Source: Bradyrhizobium altum (lineage in GTDB: Bacteria > Pseudomonadota > Alphaproteobacteria > Rhizobiales > Xanthobacteraceae). From it: a stretch of DNA of 50,662 bases. Position 1 is the first letter of the stretch. Each line of letters opens with the position of its first letter. The notes under the pieces are model-generated. The model searched no databases, was not told where the DNA came from, and saw nothing but the letters and a program-made list of their open reading frames with translations. The stretch lies in contig NZ_JACMYP010000029.1 in the NCBI RefSeq assembly GCF_020889705.1, positions 1 to 50,662 of the forward strand, read 5' to 3'. The translations under genes and the position numbers were made by a program. Below are positions 8,115 to 16,182 of this stretch, piece after piece.

Positions 8115-9143
8115 ATGATGCTCGCTACCAAGCAACCCGTGCTGCGCCGCTTCTGGTACGCAACGATGCCCGTCGACCATCTCAGGGAGGGCCCGCAGCC
8201 GTTCACCCTGCTCGGGGAGCCGATCGTACTGTTCCTGGATGCCAATGGCGAGCCGGCCGCGCTCGAGGATCGCTGCTGCCATCGCACCGCCAAGCTGTCG
8301 AAAGGCTGGTGCAACAACGGGAATATCGTCTGCGGCTATCACGGTTGGGAGTACGACCGCGACGGCAAGCTGGTCATGGTCCCGCAGTTTCCCTTCGAGC
8401 AGCCGATTCCCGATGCCAGGGCGCGCTCGTTCCGGGCCAGCGCACGGTATGGTTATGTCTGGGTCGCTCTGGATGAGCCGCTGCGCGGCATTCCCGACAT
8501 TGCCGAAGAGAACAAGGCGGGCTACCGCCGCATCCATCAGTTCTATGAAAAGTGGGACACGGCGGCGCTCCGCCTGATGGAAAACTCGTTCGACAATGCC
8601 CATTTCGCATTTGTGCACAAGGGGACGTTCGGCGACATCAATCAGCCAAAGCCCGAGAAGTACGAGATCACCGAAACCGAGGATGGCTTCGACGCCGAGA
8701 CGATCATCACCATCCGCAATCCGCCGAACGCTTTCCGGATCAGCGGCACAACCGATCCAGCCACGAAACGTCATCAGCGCAACAAGTGGTTCATGCCGTT
8801 CTGCCGCCGCCTCGACATGGAGTATCCGTCCGGCATTCGTCACATCATCTTCAATTGCGCGACGCCGATCTCTGATGGCCAGATCCAGGTCGTGCAGCTG
8901 CTGTTCCGCAATGATACCGAAGCCGATTGCTCCACCCAGGAGCTGATCGATTGGGACGCCGCCATCATCGCAGAGGATCGCGAGATGCTCGAATCGACCG
9001 ACCCTGACGCGATCGTCGACATGAGCCGGAAGCTCGAAATGCACATGCCTTCCGATCGGCCCGGAATGATCATGCGAAAGCGCCTGCTCGAGCTTTTGGG
9101 CGAGCACAACGAAAAGGAGCAGCCGAGGGAGAGGGTCGCTTGA
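8115..9143 (+). CDS. Rieske non-heme iron oxygenase, oxygenase component
   Basis: This 342-residue protein is the usual length of VanA-type and N-demethylase-type Rieske monooxygenases. The [2Fe-2S] ligands are C54-x-H56 (DRCCHRTAKLS) and C73-x2-H76 (VCGYHGWEYD). The mononuclear iron site is in ENSFDNAHFAFVHKGTFGD (His163, His168). The residue between the first ligands is Cys instead of the common Pro. It is the last gene of the operon, 12 bp after the deaminase, with GGAGG as ribosome site. No ferredoxin or reductase gene is adjacent, so electrons must come from elsewhere. Hydroxylation or N-dealkylation of a purine- or pyrimidine-like ring is plausible. Confidence 0.88.
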   Translation: MMLATKQPVLRRFWYATMPVDHLREGPQPFTLLGEPIVLFLDANGEPAALEDRCCHRTAKLSKGWCNNGNIVCGYHGWEYDRDGKLVMVPQFPFEQPIPDARARSFRASARYGYVWVALDEPLRGIPDIAEENKAGYRRIHQFYEKWDTAALRLMENSFDNAHFAFVHKGTFGDINQPKPEKYEITETEDGFDAETIITIRNPPNAFRISGTTDPATKRHQRNKWFMPFCRRLDMEYPSGIRHIIFNCATPISDGQIQVVQLLFRNDTEADCSTQELIDWDAAIIAEDREMLESTDPDAIVDMSRKLEMHMPSDRPGMIMRKRLLELLGEHNEKEQPRERVA

Positions 9144-9293
9144 ACCGAGGCGAACTTCCGTCGTTGAGGCCCGGAGAGCCTGCGTTGCTTCGACGGAAGC
9201 AGGTCTGGCAATTCACCGACAAGATTGGCCGCACGCTGCCTCCGACGCATAGGGCATAGACCGATCGATGCGCCCGGGACTTGGAGTGGTTCT

Positions 9294-9527
9294 GTGAGAT
9301 ACACGGCGGGTGTTGTTCGGACCGCGCTCGTGCAGGAGTGCCTTCGGGAGATCCGGCTCTGGCCGGGATGTGAAGCCGTGGAGGAGGTCGGCGTGCTTGG
9401 AGACCCCTGCGGCGGCTTCTCGGTTCATGTCGTCCAGTACGGCACTGCAAAAAAGTGGCTCGCTGATCGCGCCATTCGTTGCATCACACGTGAGAAGCTC
9501 CGGTGGTACCACCTTGAAGCAGAGTAG
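9294..9527 (+). CDS. Small hypothetical protein
   Basis: This 77-residue reading starts at GTG 9294; upstream in-frame codons look non-coding. It reads as a compact mixed alpha/beta protein with several aromatic residues (RLWPG, WLADRAIRC, RWYHLEAE) and three Cys. I do not recognise a family. It lies between the Rieske operon and a small secreted protein in the opposite strand. Coding potential rests only on a plausible amino-acid composition. Confidence 0.4.
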   Translation: MRYTAGVVRTALVQECLREIRLWPGCEAVEEVGVLGDPCGGFSVHVVQYGTAKKWLADRAIRCITREKLRWYHLEAE

Positions 9528-9652
9528 CCATGTCCGACGGTGAAGCCATGTTGTTGATCGGCTCGCGCAGCGAGCCGTTGCGGGCGCGACTTCGGCCGGA
9601 CGGGCAGGCATCAGGCCGAAGTTGTCTTGGCGCGCCAGAGTCTGGAGTTGGA

Positions 9653-9880
9653 CTAGTGTCCGGCCGGAGCCGAATAGCCGCCGGTGTAATAAGAGGAAAC
9701 GGGGCTGTTTACCCTGGGTTGCTGCCAGGCCGCATAGGCGTCGGTCGGACGGGACTGCGATTGCTGAACCGGTGCAACCTGTGGCTTGCGATGGCGCTCC
9801 GAGGCCATCGCGCTTTGTAAGGTCGATCCGAGCAGCAGACCGGCCGTCACGACGTAAACAACGCGAGTGTTTTTCTTCAT
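9653..9880 (-). CDS. Small secreted hypothetical protein
   Basis: This 75-residue reading starts at ATG 9880 with ribosome site GGGAGAACC. It begins MKKNTRVVYVVTAGLLLGS, then an SAMASE cleavage site, so it is exported. The mature part, about 48 residues, is rich in Gln, Ser, Pro and Tyr (VAPVQQSQSRP; SSYYTGGYSAPAGH) and probably lacks a fold. No function can be assigned. It diverges from the small secreted protein at 10080. Confidence 0.6.
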   Translation of the reverse strand: MKKNTRVVYVVTAGLLLGSTLQSAMASERHRKPQVAPVQQSQSRPTDAYAAWQQPRVNSPVSSYYTGGYSAPAGH

Positions 9881-10079
9881 TGGGTTCTCCCTTGGGCTCC
9901 TGGCCGGAGGAATCGTTCGGCCTGGTTTTCCGCAAATAGTGCTTGCAACAGGGTTGCTTAGCCCGGCGGCGATCACGAAGTGGTGCGCAAAATAATTGGG
10001 CGCGACTAAACTTTTGGCAGGGTCTATCGTTGGCAGACTCCAATCGCACGCGCGCAAACCATCCGAGAACACACAGCCG

Positions 10080-10370
10080 ATGAAGACGAAAATCTTGTTA
10101 GTCATGCTGTTGGCCGCTTCGCCGGCGGCGGCCGAGACGCGGCCGGCGCCCAAAGCCGTTCCGAAAGCTGCGGCCGCACCAGCAGACATTTGCGCCCCGA
10201 TCGGCCGGACTGCGAAAGGCGAGCTGGTCTATTCGATGAAGTGCCAGGACGTGCCGGTCGCTGCAGCGCCAGCGGCCGAGTCCAAGGAAGCTGCGCCGCC
10301 GCCCGAACCGGAAACGCAGCGGACCGGATTGTTCGGTTTGTCCTACGACCGGCGGAAACAGGGAGACTAG
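10080..10370 (+). CDS. Small secreted Ala/Pro-rich protein
   Basis: This 96-residue reading starts at ATG 10080: MKTKILLVMLLAASPAAAET gives a clear signal peptide. The mature part is Ala/Pro-rich at both ends around a short block, ICAPIGRTAKGELVYSMKCQ, with two Cys that could pair. It ends GLFGLSYDRRKQGD. I do not recognise the family, though short Cys-pair periplasmic proteins of this look are frequent in Bradyrhizobium. It sits 90 bp before the urate genes, perhaps by chance. Confidence 0.6.
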   Translation: MKTKILLVMLLAASPAAAETRPAPKAVPKAAAAPADICAPIGRTAKGELVYSMKCQDVPVAAAPAAESKEAAPPPEPETQRTGLFGLSYDRRKQGD

Positions 10371-10459
10371 TGCATTGCAGCGTGCCGTGCATCGCGCGGA
10401 ATGACCCTGCGCGCCGCATGTCGAAGAGCCATCCATCGAATGGACCAGCGGACGAATTC

Positions 10460-11341
10460 ATGACGACGTTGATTGATCTCAACAATGCCAGCCGAGATGA
10501 CTTTGTCGCGGCCCTCGCCAATGTCTTCGAGCATTCGCCGTGGGTTGCCGAACAGGTTGCGATGAAGCGGCCGTATGCCGGGATCGCTCAATTGTTCATG
10601 GCGATGAAGGCGGCGGTCGAGCAGGCACCGGCCGAACTGCGACTGGCACTGATCAAGATGCATCCCGACCTCGCCGACAAGACGCAGCGTGCAGCGGGTC
10701 TCACCGATGATTCCTTTGCCGAGCAAAATAGCGCGGGGCTCGATCGGCTGTCGGGTGCGGAATACGATGCGTTTCAGCGCGTCAACAATGCCTACCGCGC
10801 GAAGTTCGGATTTCCTTACATCGTCTGCGTGCGGCGCCACACCAAGGATTCCATTCTACGTGATTTCGAGCGACGCCTGCCGAACGACATCGCGGTCGAA
10901 ATGCAGACCTCGGTGGACGAGATCTGCCGCATCGCGGCCCTGAGGCTCGACCAGATCGTGATGGCTGACGACCGGCTTGCCGTTCACGGGCGTCTCTCGA
11001 CCCACGTGCTGGATACCCACAGCGGCAAGCCCGCTGCCGGGATTGCAGTCGAGCTGATCGAACTCGCGGGGCTGGGCACGAGCCGCGTGGTGACGCGTGC
11101 CTTGACCAACGCCGACGGCCGGACGGACCAGCCCTTGATTGGCGGCCGTCCCGTTCCGGCCGGGACGTACGAGCTGCTGTTCAGCGTCGGCGACTATTTC
11201 GCCAGGCGCGGCGTGCCTTTGTCTGATCCACCGTTCCTTGACCGGATACCCCTGCGCTTTTCCGTCAGCGAACCCGAAGGCCATCTCCATGTGCCGCTGC
11301 TCGTGACGCCGTGGAGCTACGCGACCTATCGTGGCAGCTAG
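10460..11341 (+). CDS. Bifunctional OHCU decarboxylase / 5-hydroxyisourate hydrolase fusion
   Basis: This 293-residue protein joins the two enzymes after uricase. Residues 1-165 are an OHCU decarboxylase (UraD) domain: FVAALANVFEHSPWVAEQV, the catalytic-type MHPDLADK (His68), and FGFPYIVCVRRH. Residues 175-293 are a transthyretin-like 5-hydroxyisourate hydrolase (UraH): LSTHVLDTHSGKPAAGI (His182) and the diagnostic C-terminal YRGS. The natural order of reactions is hydrolase then decarboxylase, so the domain order is reversed relative to the pathway. Product is S-allantoin. The start at MTTLIDL is chosen over an upstream in-frame ATG at 10418. Uricase follows 315 bp later on the same strand. 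Confidence 0.93.
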   Translation: MTTLIDLNNASRDDFVAALANVFEHSPWVAEQVAMKRPYAGIAQLFMAMKAAVEQAPAELRLALIKMHPDLADKTQRAAGLTDDSFAEQNSAGLDRLSGAEYDAFQRVNNAYRAKFGFPYIVCVRRHTKDSILRDFERRLPNDIAVEMQTSVDEICRIAALRLDQIVMADDRLAVHGRLSTHVLDTHSGKPAAGIAVELIELAGLGTSRVVTRALTNADGRTDQPLIGGRPVPAGTYELLFSVGDYFARRGVPLSDPPFLDRIPLRFSVSEPEGHLHVPLLVTPWSYATYRGS

Positions 11342-11656
11342 TGTTTCGAGCGAAGTGAGCTTCGGCTGGTGAAAAGAAAACTCGTCAACCGGAATCCGGG
11401 CCTCCGTTTTGATTCCACCGAAGCGGCCCTCGGTGCACAAGCGCAAGCGGTGGACGGTTGCTGAAAGGTTCGGCAAGCATGGTGAAGAATCCGGCAGCGA
11501 TAGCCGTGCTGTGGATGCCGCTAAATCCGGTGATCGGCATTCTTTATCCGTCCACAGTGCGTGGCATGGGCTTGCCGATGGCACGAACGTTGCTCGATAC
11601 TGGCTGCGAGAGGCGGCGGGCGTTGCTGGCCTGGTGCCATTGCTGGAGACTTTGAC
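11342..11656. other. 315-bp gap between the two urate genes
   Basis: No convincing gene is seen in this gap. A reading of about 65 residues (11458-11655, TTG start) has a hydrophobic start but ends one base before the uricase start region and matches nothing I know. The gap is unusually long for an otherwise compact locus and may hold a promoter for uricase or gene debris. Confidence 0.4.
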
Positions 11657-12499
11657 GTGTCGCTGATCAAGAACCGATATGGCAAGGGCCGGGTCCGCGT
11701 GATGCGGATTCACCGTGACGGAGAGCGGCAGGAGGTCAGTCAATTGAGCATCAGGGCGATGCTCGAAGGCGATTTCGCTCCCACCTTTACCCACGCCGAC
11801 AACAGGATGACGGTCTCGACCGACACCATCAAGAACATCGTCAACATCGTGGCGCGCGAGAACACCGGTCTTTGTGCCGAGGAATTCTGCCAGGTCCTGG
11901 CGAGCAAATATCTCGAGACCTATCCGCAGATTTCATCCGTCGCGATTACTTCGCACGAGACCAAATGGAGCCGGCTGAGTTTCGACGGCAAGCCACATCC
12001 ACACAGTTTCGTGCTCGACGCCAACGGCCGTCCGACGGTTGAAGTCACGATGACGAGCACCGGCGGGCCGGCGCTGGTTTCGGGCATCGATGGGTTCGCA
12101 TTCATGAAGTCGACCCAGTCGGGCTGGGAGAACTATGTCAAGGATCGCTACACCACGATCCCGGAGACCGCAGATCGCATCTGCGCGACCAGCATGGTCG
12201 CGTCGTGGACATGGTCCGCGAAGCCCGAAAGCTATCCGGCAGCGAATTCACATATCCTCGATACCTTGCTGAAGGTCTTTTCGACAACCTACAGCAAGAG
12301 CGTGCAGGACAGTCTATACCGCATGGGAGAGGCGGCACTCGCAGCGGTATCCGAGATATCCGAGATCAGCATGGCTTGCCCGAACATGCACTTCATCCCG
12401 ATGAATCTTTCGCCTTTCGGACTGGACAACAACAACGACGTGTTCCTCCCCACCGACGAGCCGCATGGCCAGATCGAGTGTACGGTGGGGCGGAGATAG
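11657..12499 (+). CDS. Cofactor-independent urate oxidase (uricase)
   Basis: The 280-residue product begins at GTG 11657 (VSLIKNRYGKGRVRVMRI). No ATG lies near the homologous N-terminus, and the longer in-frame reading from 11561 has no similarity. Uricase motifs are visible: NRYGKGRVRV, then STDTIKNIVNIVARE with the catalytic Thr of T-D-T-I-K-N, SGWENYVKDRYTTIPE, and the C-terminal MHFIPMNLSPFG. The enzyme oxidises urate to 5-hydroxyisourate with O2 and no cofactor, feeding the fusion enzyme upstream. It converges with the molybdenum hydroxylase, 15 bp apart. Length and motif order match bacterial and eukaryotic uricases. Confidence 0.92.
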   Translation: MSLIKNRYGKGRVRVMRIHRDGERQEVSQLSIRAMLEGDFAPTFTHADNRMTVSTDTIKNIVNIVARENTGLCAEEFCQVLASKYLETYPQISSVAITSHETKWSRLSFDGKPHPHSFVLDANGRPTVEVTMTSTGGPALVSGIDGFAFMKSTQSGWENYVKDRYTTIPETADRICATSMVASWTWSAKPESYPAANSHILDTLLKVFSTTYSKSVQDSLYRMGEAALAAVSEISEISMACPNMHFIPMNLSPFGLDNNNDVFLPTDEPHGQIECTVGRR

Positions 12500-12514
12500 G
12501 GGCTGCCCAAGACA

Positions 12515-15235
12515 TTAGCCGAATTTCTTCAGCAACTCCGGAAACAGCCGGTCAGGCTTGAAGGGAACGTCGGTAAAGCGGATGCCGGTGGCGTCGGCGA
12601 TGGCGTTGCCGAGCGCGGCGGCGACGGGGTTGTAGGGGCTCTCGCTCATCGATTTCGCTCCCATCGGGCCGACGCTGTCGGAGGTGTCGGCAAAATAGAC
12701 GTCGGTGCGCGGTACGTCTGCAAAAGATGCCAAGTGATAGTCCCGGAAACTTGGATTGATCACGCGGCCGCCGCTGTCGATCACCAACTCCTCAAAGAGT
12801 GCCGCGCCCAGCGATTGCGCCACGCCGCCCTCGACCTGACCGCGGCACTGCATCGGGTTGGCGACACGGCCGGCATCGGCGGCCTGCACGCTCCTCAGGA
12901 TCTTGAGCGCGCCGGTACCCTTGTTCACTGCGACGCGAAACCCCTGCACGTTGAATGCGACCGAACGCGGCGTTCCCTCCGACGTACCGCTGGCTTGCAG
13001 GACCTGGCCGCTGCCGCGCGCCGAGCGCGCAAGCTCGATATAGGGCAGTCGCTGCCTGCCGCAGATCGCGTGATCGGCCTCCAGCACGCACGTGCCAGGA
13101 TCACCTCCAGCCAGACGGCAGGCCAGCGCCCTCAAGTCGCCCGCCAGATTCTCGGCCGCGGCCTGAGTCGCGCTTCCGGCCACGAAAATCCCCGCGCTGC
13201 CATAGGCGCCGGTGTCGTGGCCGCCATGCGCGGTGTCGGATTGTCTCAGGCGGATGCGATCGACCGAAGTGGCGAGCGCGGTGGCCGCGATCTGGCGATG
13301 CACCGTGCTGGTGCCGTTACCGAATTCCGCGGTGCCGACGGTCAGCTCGAAATGCCCGTCGTGGCAGAGCCTAATCCTGCAATCCGCGAGGTGGCCGGCG
13401 GGTGGTACGGTATCGATCATGGTCAGCGCGATGCCGTCGCCGACCAGCCAGTCGGCGGAGAGCTGCGGTGCGGGGGTTTCCGCTGACATCGCGCGCTCAA
13501 CCAGGTCGAGACACTGGTCGAGGCCGTAGGAGCCATACGTCACGTCGTGATATTCGGAGCCGGGTGGCGAGAGCATCGGGTCGCCTGGCCTGACGACATT
13601 GCGACGGCGTATATCGAACGGCGAGATGCGGAGCTGTTTGGCGAGTTCGTCGATGGCCGCCTCGACGGCGATCAGCGTCTGCGGCAGACCATAGCCGCGG
13701 AAGGCGCCGGCCGGCAGCGTGTTCGTGTAGCTGGCAATCGCATCAACCTTCTTGTTCGGGCAGTTGTAGACGCTGATGCATTCGCTGACCGCGTGGAAGA
13801 GCACAGGGCCTGCGTGATTGCCATAGGCACCCGTGTTCGAGAGCACATCGAGCTGCAGGGCTGTCAGATTGCCGTCCTTGTCGGCCCCCGCCTTGACTGT
13901 CACCCGCATTGGATGCCGCGTCGAGGTCGCCGTGAATTGCTCTTCGCGTGTGAGTTCGAGCTTGACCGGCCGCCCGGTGCGGAGCGCGGCGAGCGCCAGG
14001 ATGTCCTCGACGAGCATCTCCTGCTTGCCGCCGAAGCCGCCGCCGACGCGCTCGCAGAACACCCGGACCTTGTCCGTCGGCAGCTTGAAGAGGCTGGCCA
14101 GCGCGCGGCGGGTGAGGAATGGGACCTGCGTGCTGGAACGGACGTTGAGCACGCCCGAGGCGTCAAGCCATGCCAGCCCGCCATGGGTCTCCAGTGCGGC
14201 GTGCTGGACGCGCTGGGTGGTGAAGGTCCCCTCATAGGTGACAGCAGCCTCGGCGAATCCGCGTGTGACGTCGCCAAACTCGCCATGCGTTTCGGCGACA
14301 ATGTTGCGCGCGGCATTGGCGACGCGATGCGCGGCCGTCTTGTCGGCATGAATCGCCGGAGCGCCCGCGGCGATAGATTCGGTGGGATCGAACACGGCGG
14401 GAAGGATCTCATACGCGACCTTGATCAGCCGGCAGGCATTTTCCGCGGCGGCTTCGCTGTCCGCCACCACAGCTGCGACCTTCTGACCGATGAAGCGGAC
14501 GGTCGTGTCGAGCACCCTGGTGTCATCGGGATCCATCCAGTCGCGCTCGTGGCGCGCGGTCGAGAACAGGCAATCGGGCGCGTCCTCATGCGTCAGCACC
14601 GCGTGGACGCCGGCGGCCTTCAGCGCATCCGTCTTGTCGATCGCGACTATTCTCGCGTGGGCGTGAGGAGAACGCAGCAGCTTGATGTGCAGCAGGCCGT
14701 CGATCGTCGTGTCGAAGGTGTAGGGCGCTGCACCGCGCACGATCAGGGGGCCCGCGGGGGCGGGCAGGCTGCGGCCAAAGGCCGTGCCGGGCGTGGCATC
14801 CTCTATGTTGGTCTTGCCGTCGAGCGCGTCCTGGATCGAACGATAGCCGGTGCAGCGGCAGATATTGCCCTTTAACGCCGCATCCAGGTCCTGCCGTTGT
14901 GCCTGGTTCAGCGAGGCACCGGTCAGGATCATGCCGGCAGTGCAGAAGCCGCACTGAAATCCCTGCGCATCGAGAAACGCCTGCTGCAGCGGATGCGTGC
15001 CGGTGATGCCGGCAAAGCCCTCGATGGTGGTTATTGCATGGCCGTCGGCGCGGAATGCCGGGATCAGGCAGCTATGGACCGGCTCGCCGTCGAGCAGCAC
15101 CGTGCAGGCGCCGCAGTCGCCGGCATCGCAGCCCTTCTTGACGCCGAGATGGCCGAGCTCGCGCAGGAACGTGCGCAGGCATTGTCCGGCACGCGGTGGA
15201 TTCGAGAACGTCTTGCCGTTGATCTCGAACGTCAT
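12515..15235 (-). CDS. XdhD-like molybdenum hydroxylase: fused [2Fe-2S] and molybdopterin subunits
   Basis: This 906-residue protein is the small and large subunit of a xanthine dehydrogenase-type enzyme in one chain. Residues 1-160 carry two [2Fe-2S] sites: CDAGDCGACTVLLDGEPVHSC, and CGFCTAGM with CRCTGY. The rest is the molybdopterin domain, with VGGGFGGKQEM, AFRGYGLPQ (the substrate-binding Arg loop), AEFGNGTSTVH, and the active-site Glu in AKSMSESPYNP. The start at MTFEING overlaps the FAD subunit stop by 4 bp. Fused 2Fe-2S plus Mo with a separate FAD protein is the arrangement of E. coli XdhD/YgfM rather than XdhAB. Xanthine or hypoxanthine oxidation toward urate is likely. Confidence 0.92.
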   Translation of the reverse strand: MTFEINGKTFSNPPRAGQCLRTFLRELGHLGVKKGCDAGDCGACTVLLDGEPVHSCLIPAFRADGHAITTIEGFAGITGTHPLQQAFLDAQGFQCGFCTAGMILTGASLNQAQRQDLDAALKGNICRCTGYRSIQDALDGKTNIEDATPGTAFGRSLPAPAGPLIVRGAAPYTFDTTIDGLLHIKLLRSPHAHARIVAIDKTDALKAAGVHAVLTHEDAPDCLFSTARHERDWMDPDDTRVLDTTVRFIGQKVAAVVADSEAAAENACRLIKVAYEILPAVFDPTESIAAGAPAIHADKTAAHRVANAARNIVAETHGEFGDVTRGFAEAAVTYEGTFTTQRVQHAALETHGGLAWLDASGVLNVRSSTQVPFLTRRALASLFKLPTDKVRVFCERVGGGFGGKQEMLVEDILALAALRTGRPVKLELTREEQFTATSTRHPMRVTVKAGADKDGNLTALQLDVLSNTGAYGNHAGPVLFHAVSECISVYNCPNKKVDAIASYTNTLPAGAFRGYGLPQTLIAVEAAIDELAKQLRISPFDIRRRNVVRPGDPMLSPPGSEYHDVTYGSYGLDQCLDLVERAMSAETPAPQLSADWLVGDGIALTMIDTVPPAGHLADCRIRLCHDGHFELTVGTAEFGNGTSTVHRQIAATALATSVDRIRLRQSDTAHGGHDTGAYGSAGIFVAGSATQAAAENLAGDLRALACRLAGGDPGTCVLEADHAICGRQRLPYIELARSARGSGQVLQASGTSEGTPRSVAFNVQGFRVAVNKGTGALKILRSVQAADAGRVANPMQCRGQVEGGVAQSLGAALFEELVIDSGGRVINPSFRDYHLASFADVPRTDVYFADTSDSVGPMGAKSMSESPYNPVAAALGNAIADATGIRFTDVPFKPDRLFPELLKKFG

Positions 15236-16053
15236 GGGTGCGCCTGCAATTCGTCGCGGATCTCCTCGGCAAGCCGCAACGTCATGTGCTTGCGCCACAG
15301 CGGCCTGCCATGGACGTCGGCGTGGTAGAGGCCATCCGCAATGAGCCGCTGGATCGTGTCGCGGAGTTGGTCGGCACGAGGCATGGCAGGAAACGACAAT
15401 TGCACCGGCCGCACCGTCGAGGCGGTGACGGTCAGTGTGAAGCTGCCGTTGTTGTCGACGCTGCCGATCAGCAGCGCGGCTGAGCGGCCGACTGGCGTCA
15501 GCGAAATCTGGCGGAATGCCGAGCGCCGCTTCAGGGCAGCGATCGGGATATCGATTTGCCGCAGCAGGTCACCGGGGGCCAGCACGTTTGCATGATCGCC
15601 GGTCACGAAGTCCATGACCGGGATGGTTCGCTCGCCGCCGCTCGCCGTCCAGATCGTGCACACGCCATCGAGCGCCGAGGTCAGTGAAATCATCGGTCCC
15701 GCCGGGAGCGACATGCAGATGTTGCCGCCGACGGTCGCGGTCTTCCAGATCTTGAACGAAGCGAGAAAAGCACGGCAGCACTGGTTGATCAGCGGCGCGG
15801 CCATCCAGTCCGGCGGGCAGGCCAAGGCATCGAGCTGCGCGACCGTACAGGTCGCCGCAATGCTCAGATGCGTGTCACCAATCGTGAGGGCCGGCCAATT
15901 CAGCTCAGCGAGATCGATCAGGCGGATGAGATGCACCTGGGGCTCCGAGAACAGCCAGGTCCCGCCCGCGAGCCAGGCATCGCCTGCCGTCCAAACGGGC
16001 AGTTGTGCCCGCGAGAGCGGATGGACAACCTCGGTGATGGTGTTCAAGTCCAT
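15232..16053 (-). CDS. FAD-binding subunit of molybdenum hydroxylase (YgfM-like)
   Basis: This 273-residue protein of the CO dehydrogenase medium-subunit type has AGGTWL near residue 40 for the FAD pyrophosphate, and TATVGGNICMSLPAGPM near 115-135, the characteristic second FAD loop. Its stop overlaps the hydroxylase start, so the pair is coupled. I chose MDLNTITEV (16053); an upstream ATG at 16086 would add 11 residues. It passes electrons from the [2Fe-2S] domain to NAD+ or another acceptor. Confidence 0.9.
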   Translation of the reverse strand: MDLNTITEVVHPLSRAQLPVWTAGDAWLAGGTWLFSEPQVHLIRLIDLAELNWPALTIGDTHLSIAATCTVAQLDALACPPDWMAAPLINQCCRAFLASFKIWKTATVGGNICMSLPAGPMISLTSALDGVCTIWTASGGERTIPVMDFVTGDHANVLAPGDLLRQIDIPIAALKRRSAFRQISLTPVGRSAALLIGSVDNNGSFTLTVTASTVRPVQLSFPAMPRADQLRDTIQRLIADGLYHADVHGRPLWRKHMTLRLAEEIRDELQAHP

Positions 16054-16182
16054 GGATACGCCAGCGCTTTCAACGAGATGCATCATTGACTATGAAGTCC
16101 TGCAAGAGCAACGCCAAGTCTCGCGGGACGTGGGACGGTCCTTGCAGGTCAGGAATGGCGTTCGCCGGCTCGGGAGACGAAA
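16054..16182. promoter_or_regulatory. Divergent regulatory region with an 8-bp inverted repeat
   Basis: This short region lies between the molybdenum hydroxylase operon and the 8-oxoguanine deaminase gene. CCTGCAAG (16099-16106) and its exact reverse complement CTTGCAGG (16141-16148) are 34 bp apart. The centre-to-centre spacing of about 42 bp is four helical turns, which would put both half-sites on one DNA face. This is a candidate operator for a looping or dimeric regulator; no regulator gene is in the window. Confidence 0.45.

Noticed and set aside
7326..9107. A 593-residue minus-strand open frame
   Set aside because: It is antisense to the deaminase and Rieske genes, with the Arg/His/Gln-rich composition of a high-GC shadow frame.
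13547..14875. A 442-residue plus-strand open frame
   Set aside because: It is antisense to the molybdenum hydroxylase, with low-complexity Arg/Gly/Asp composition.
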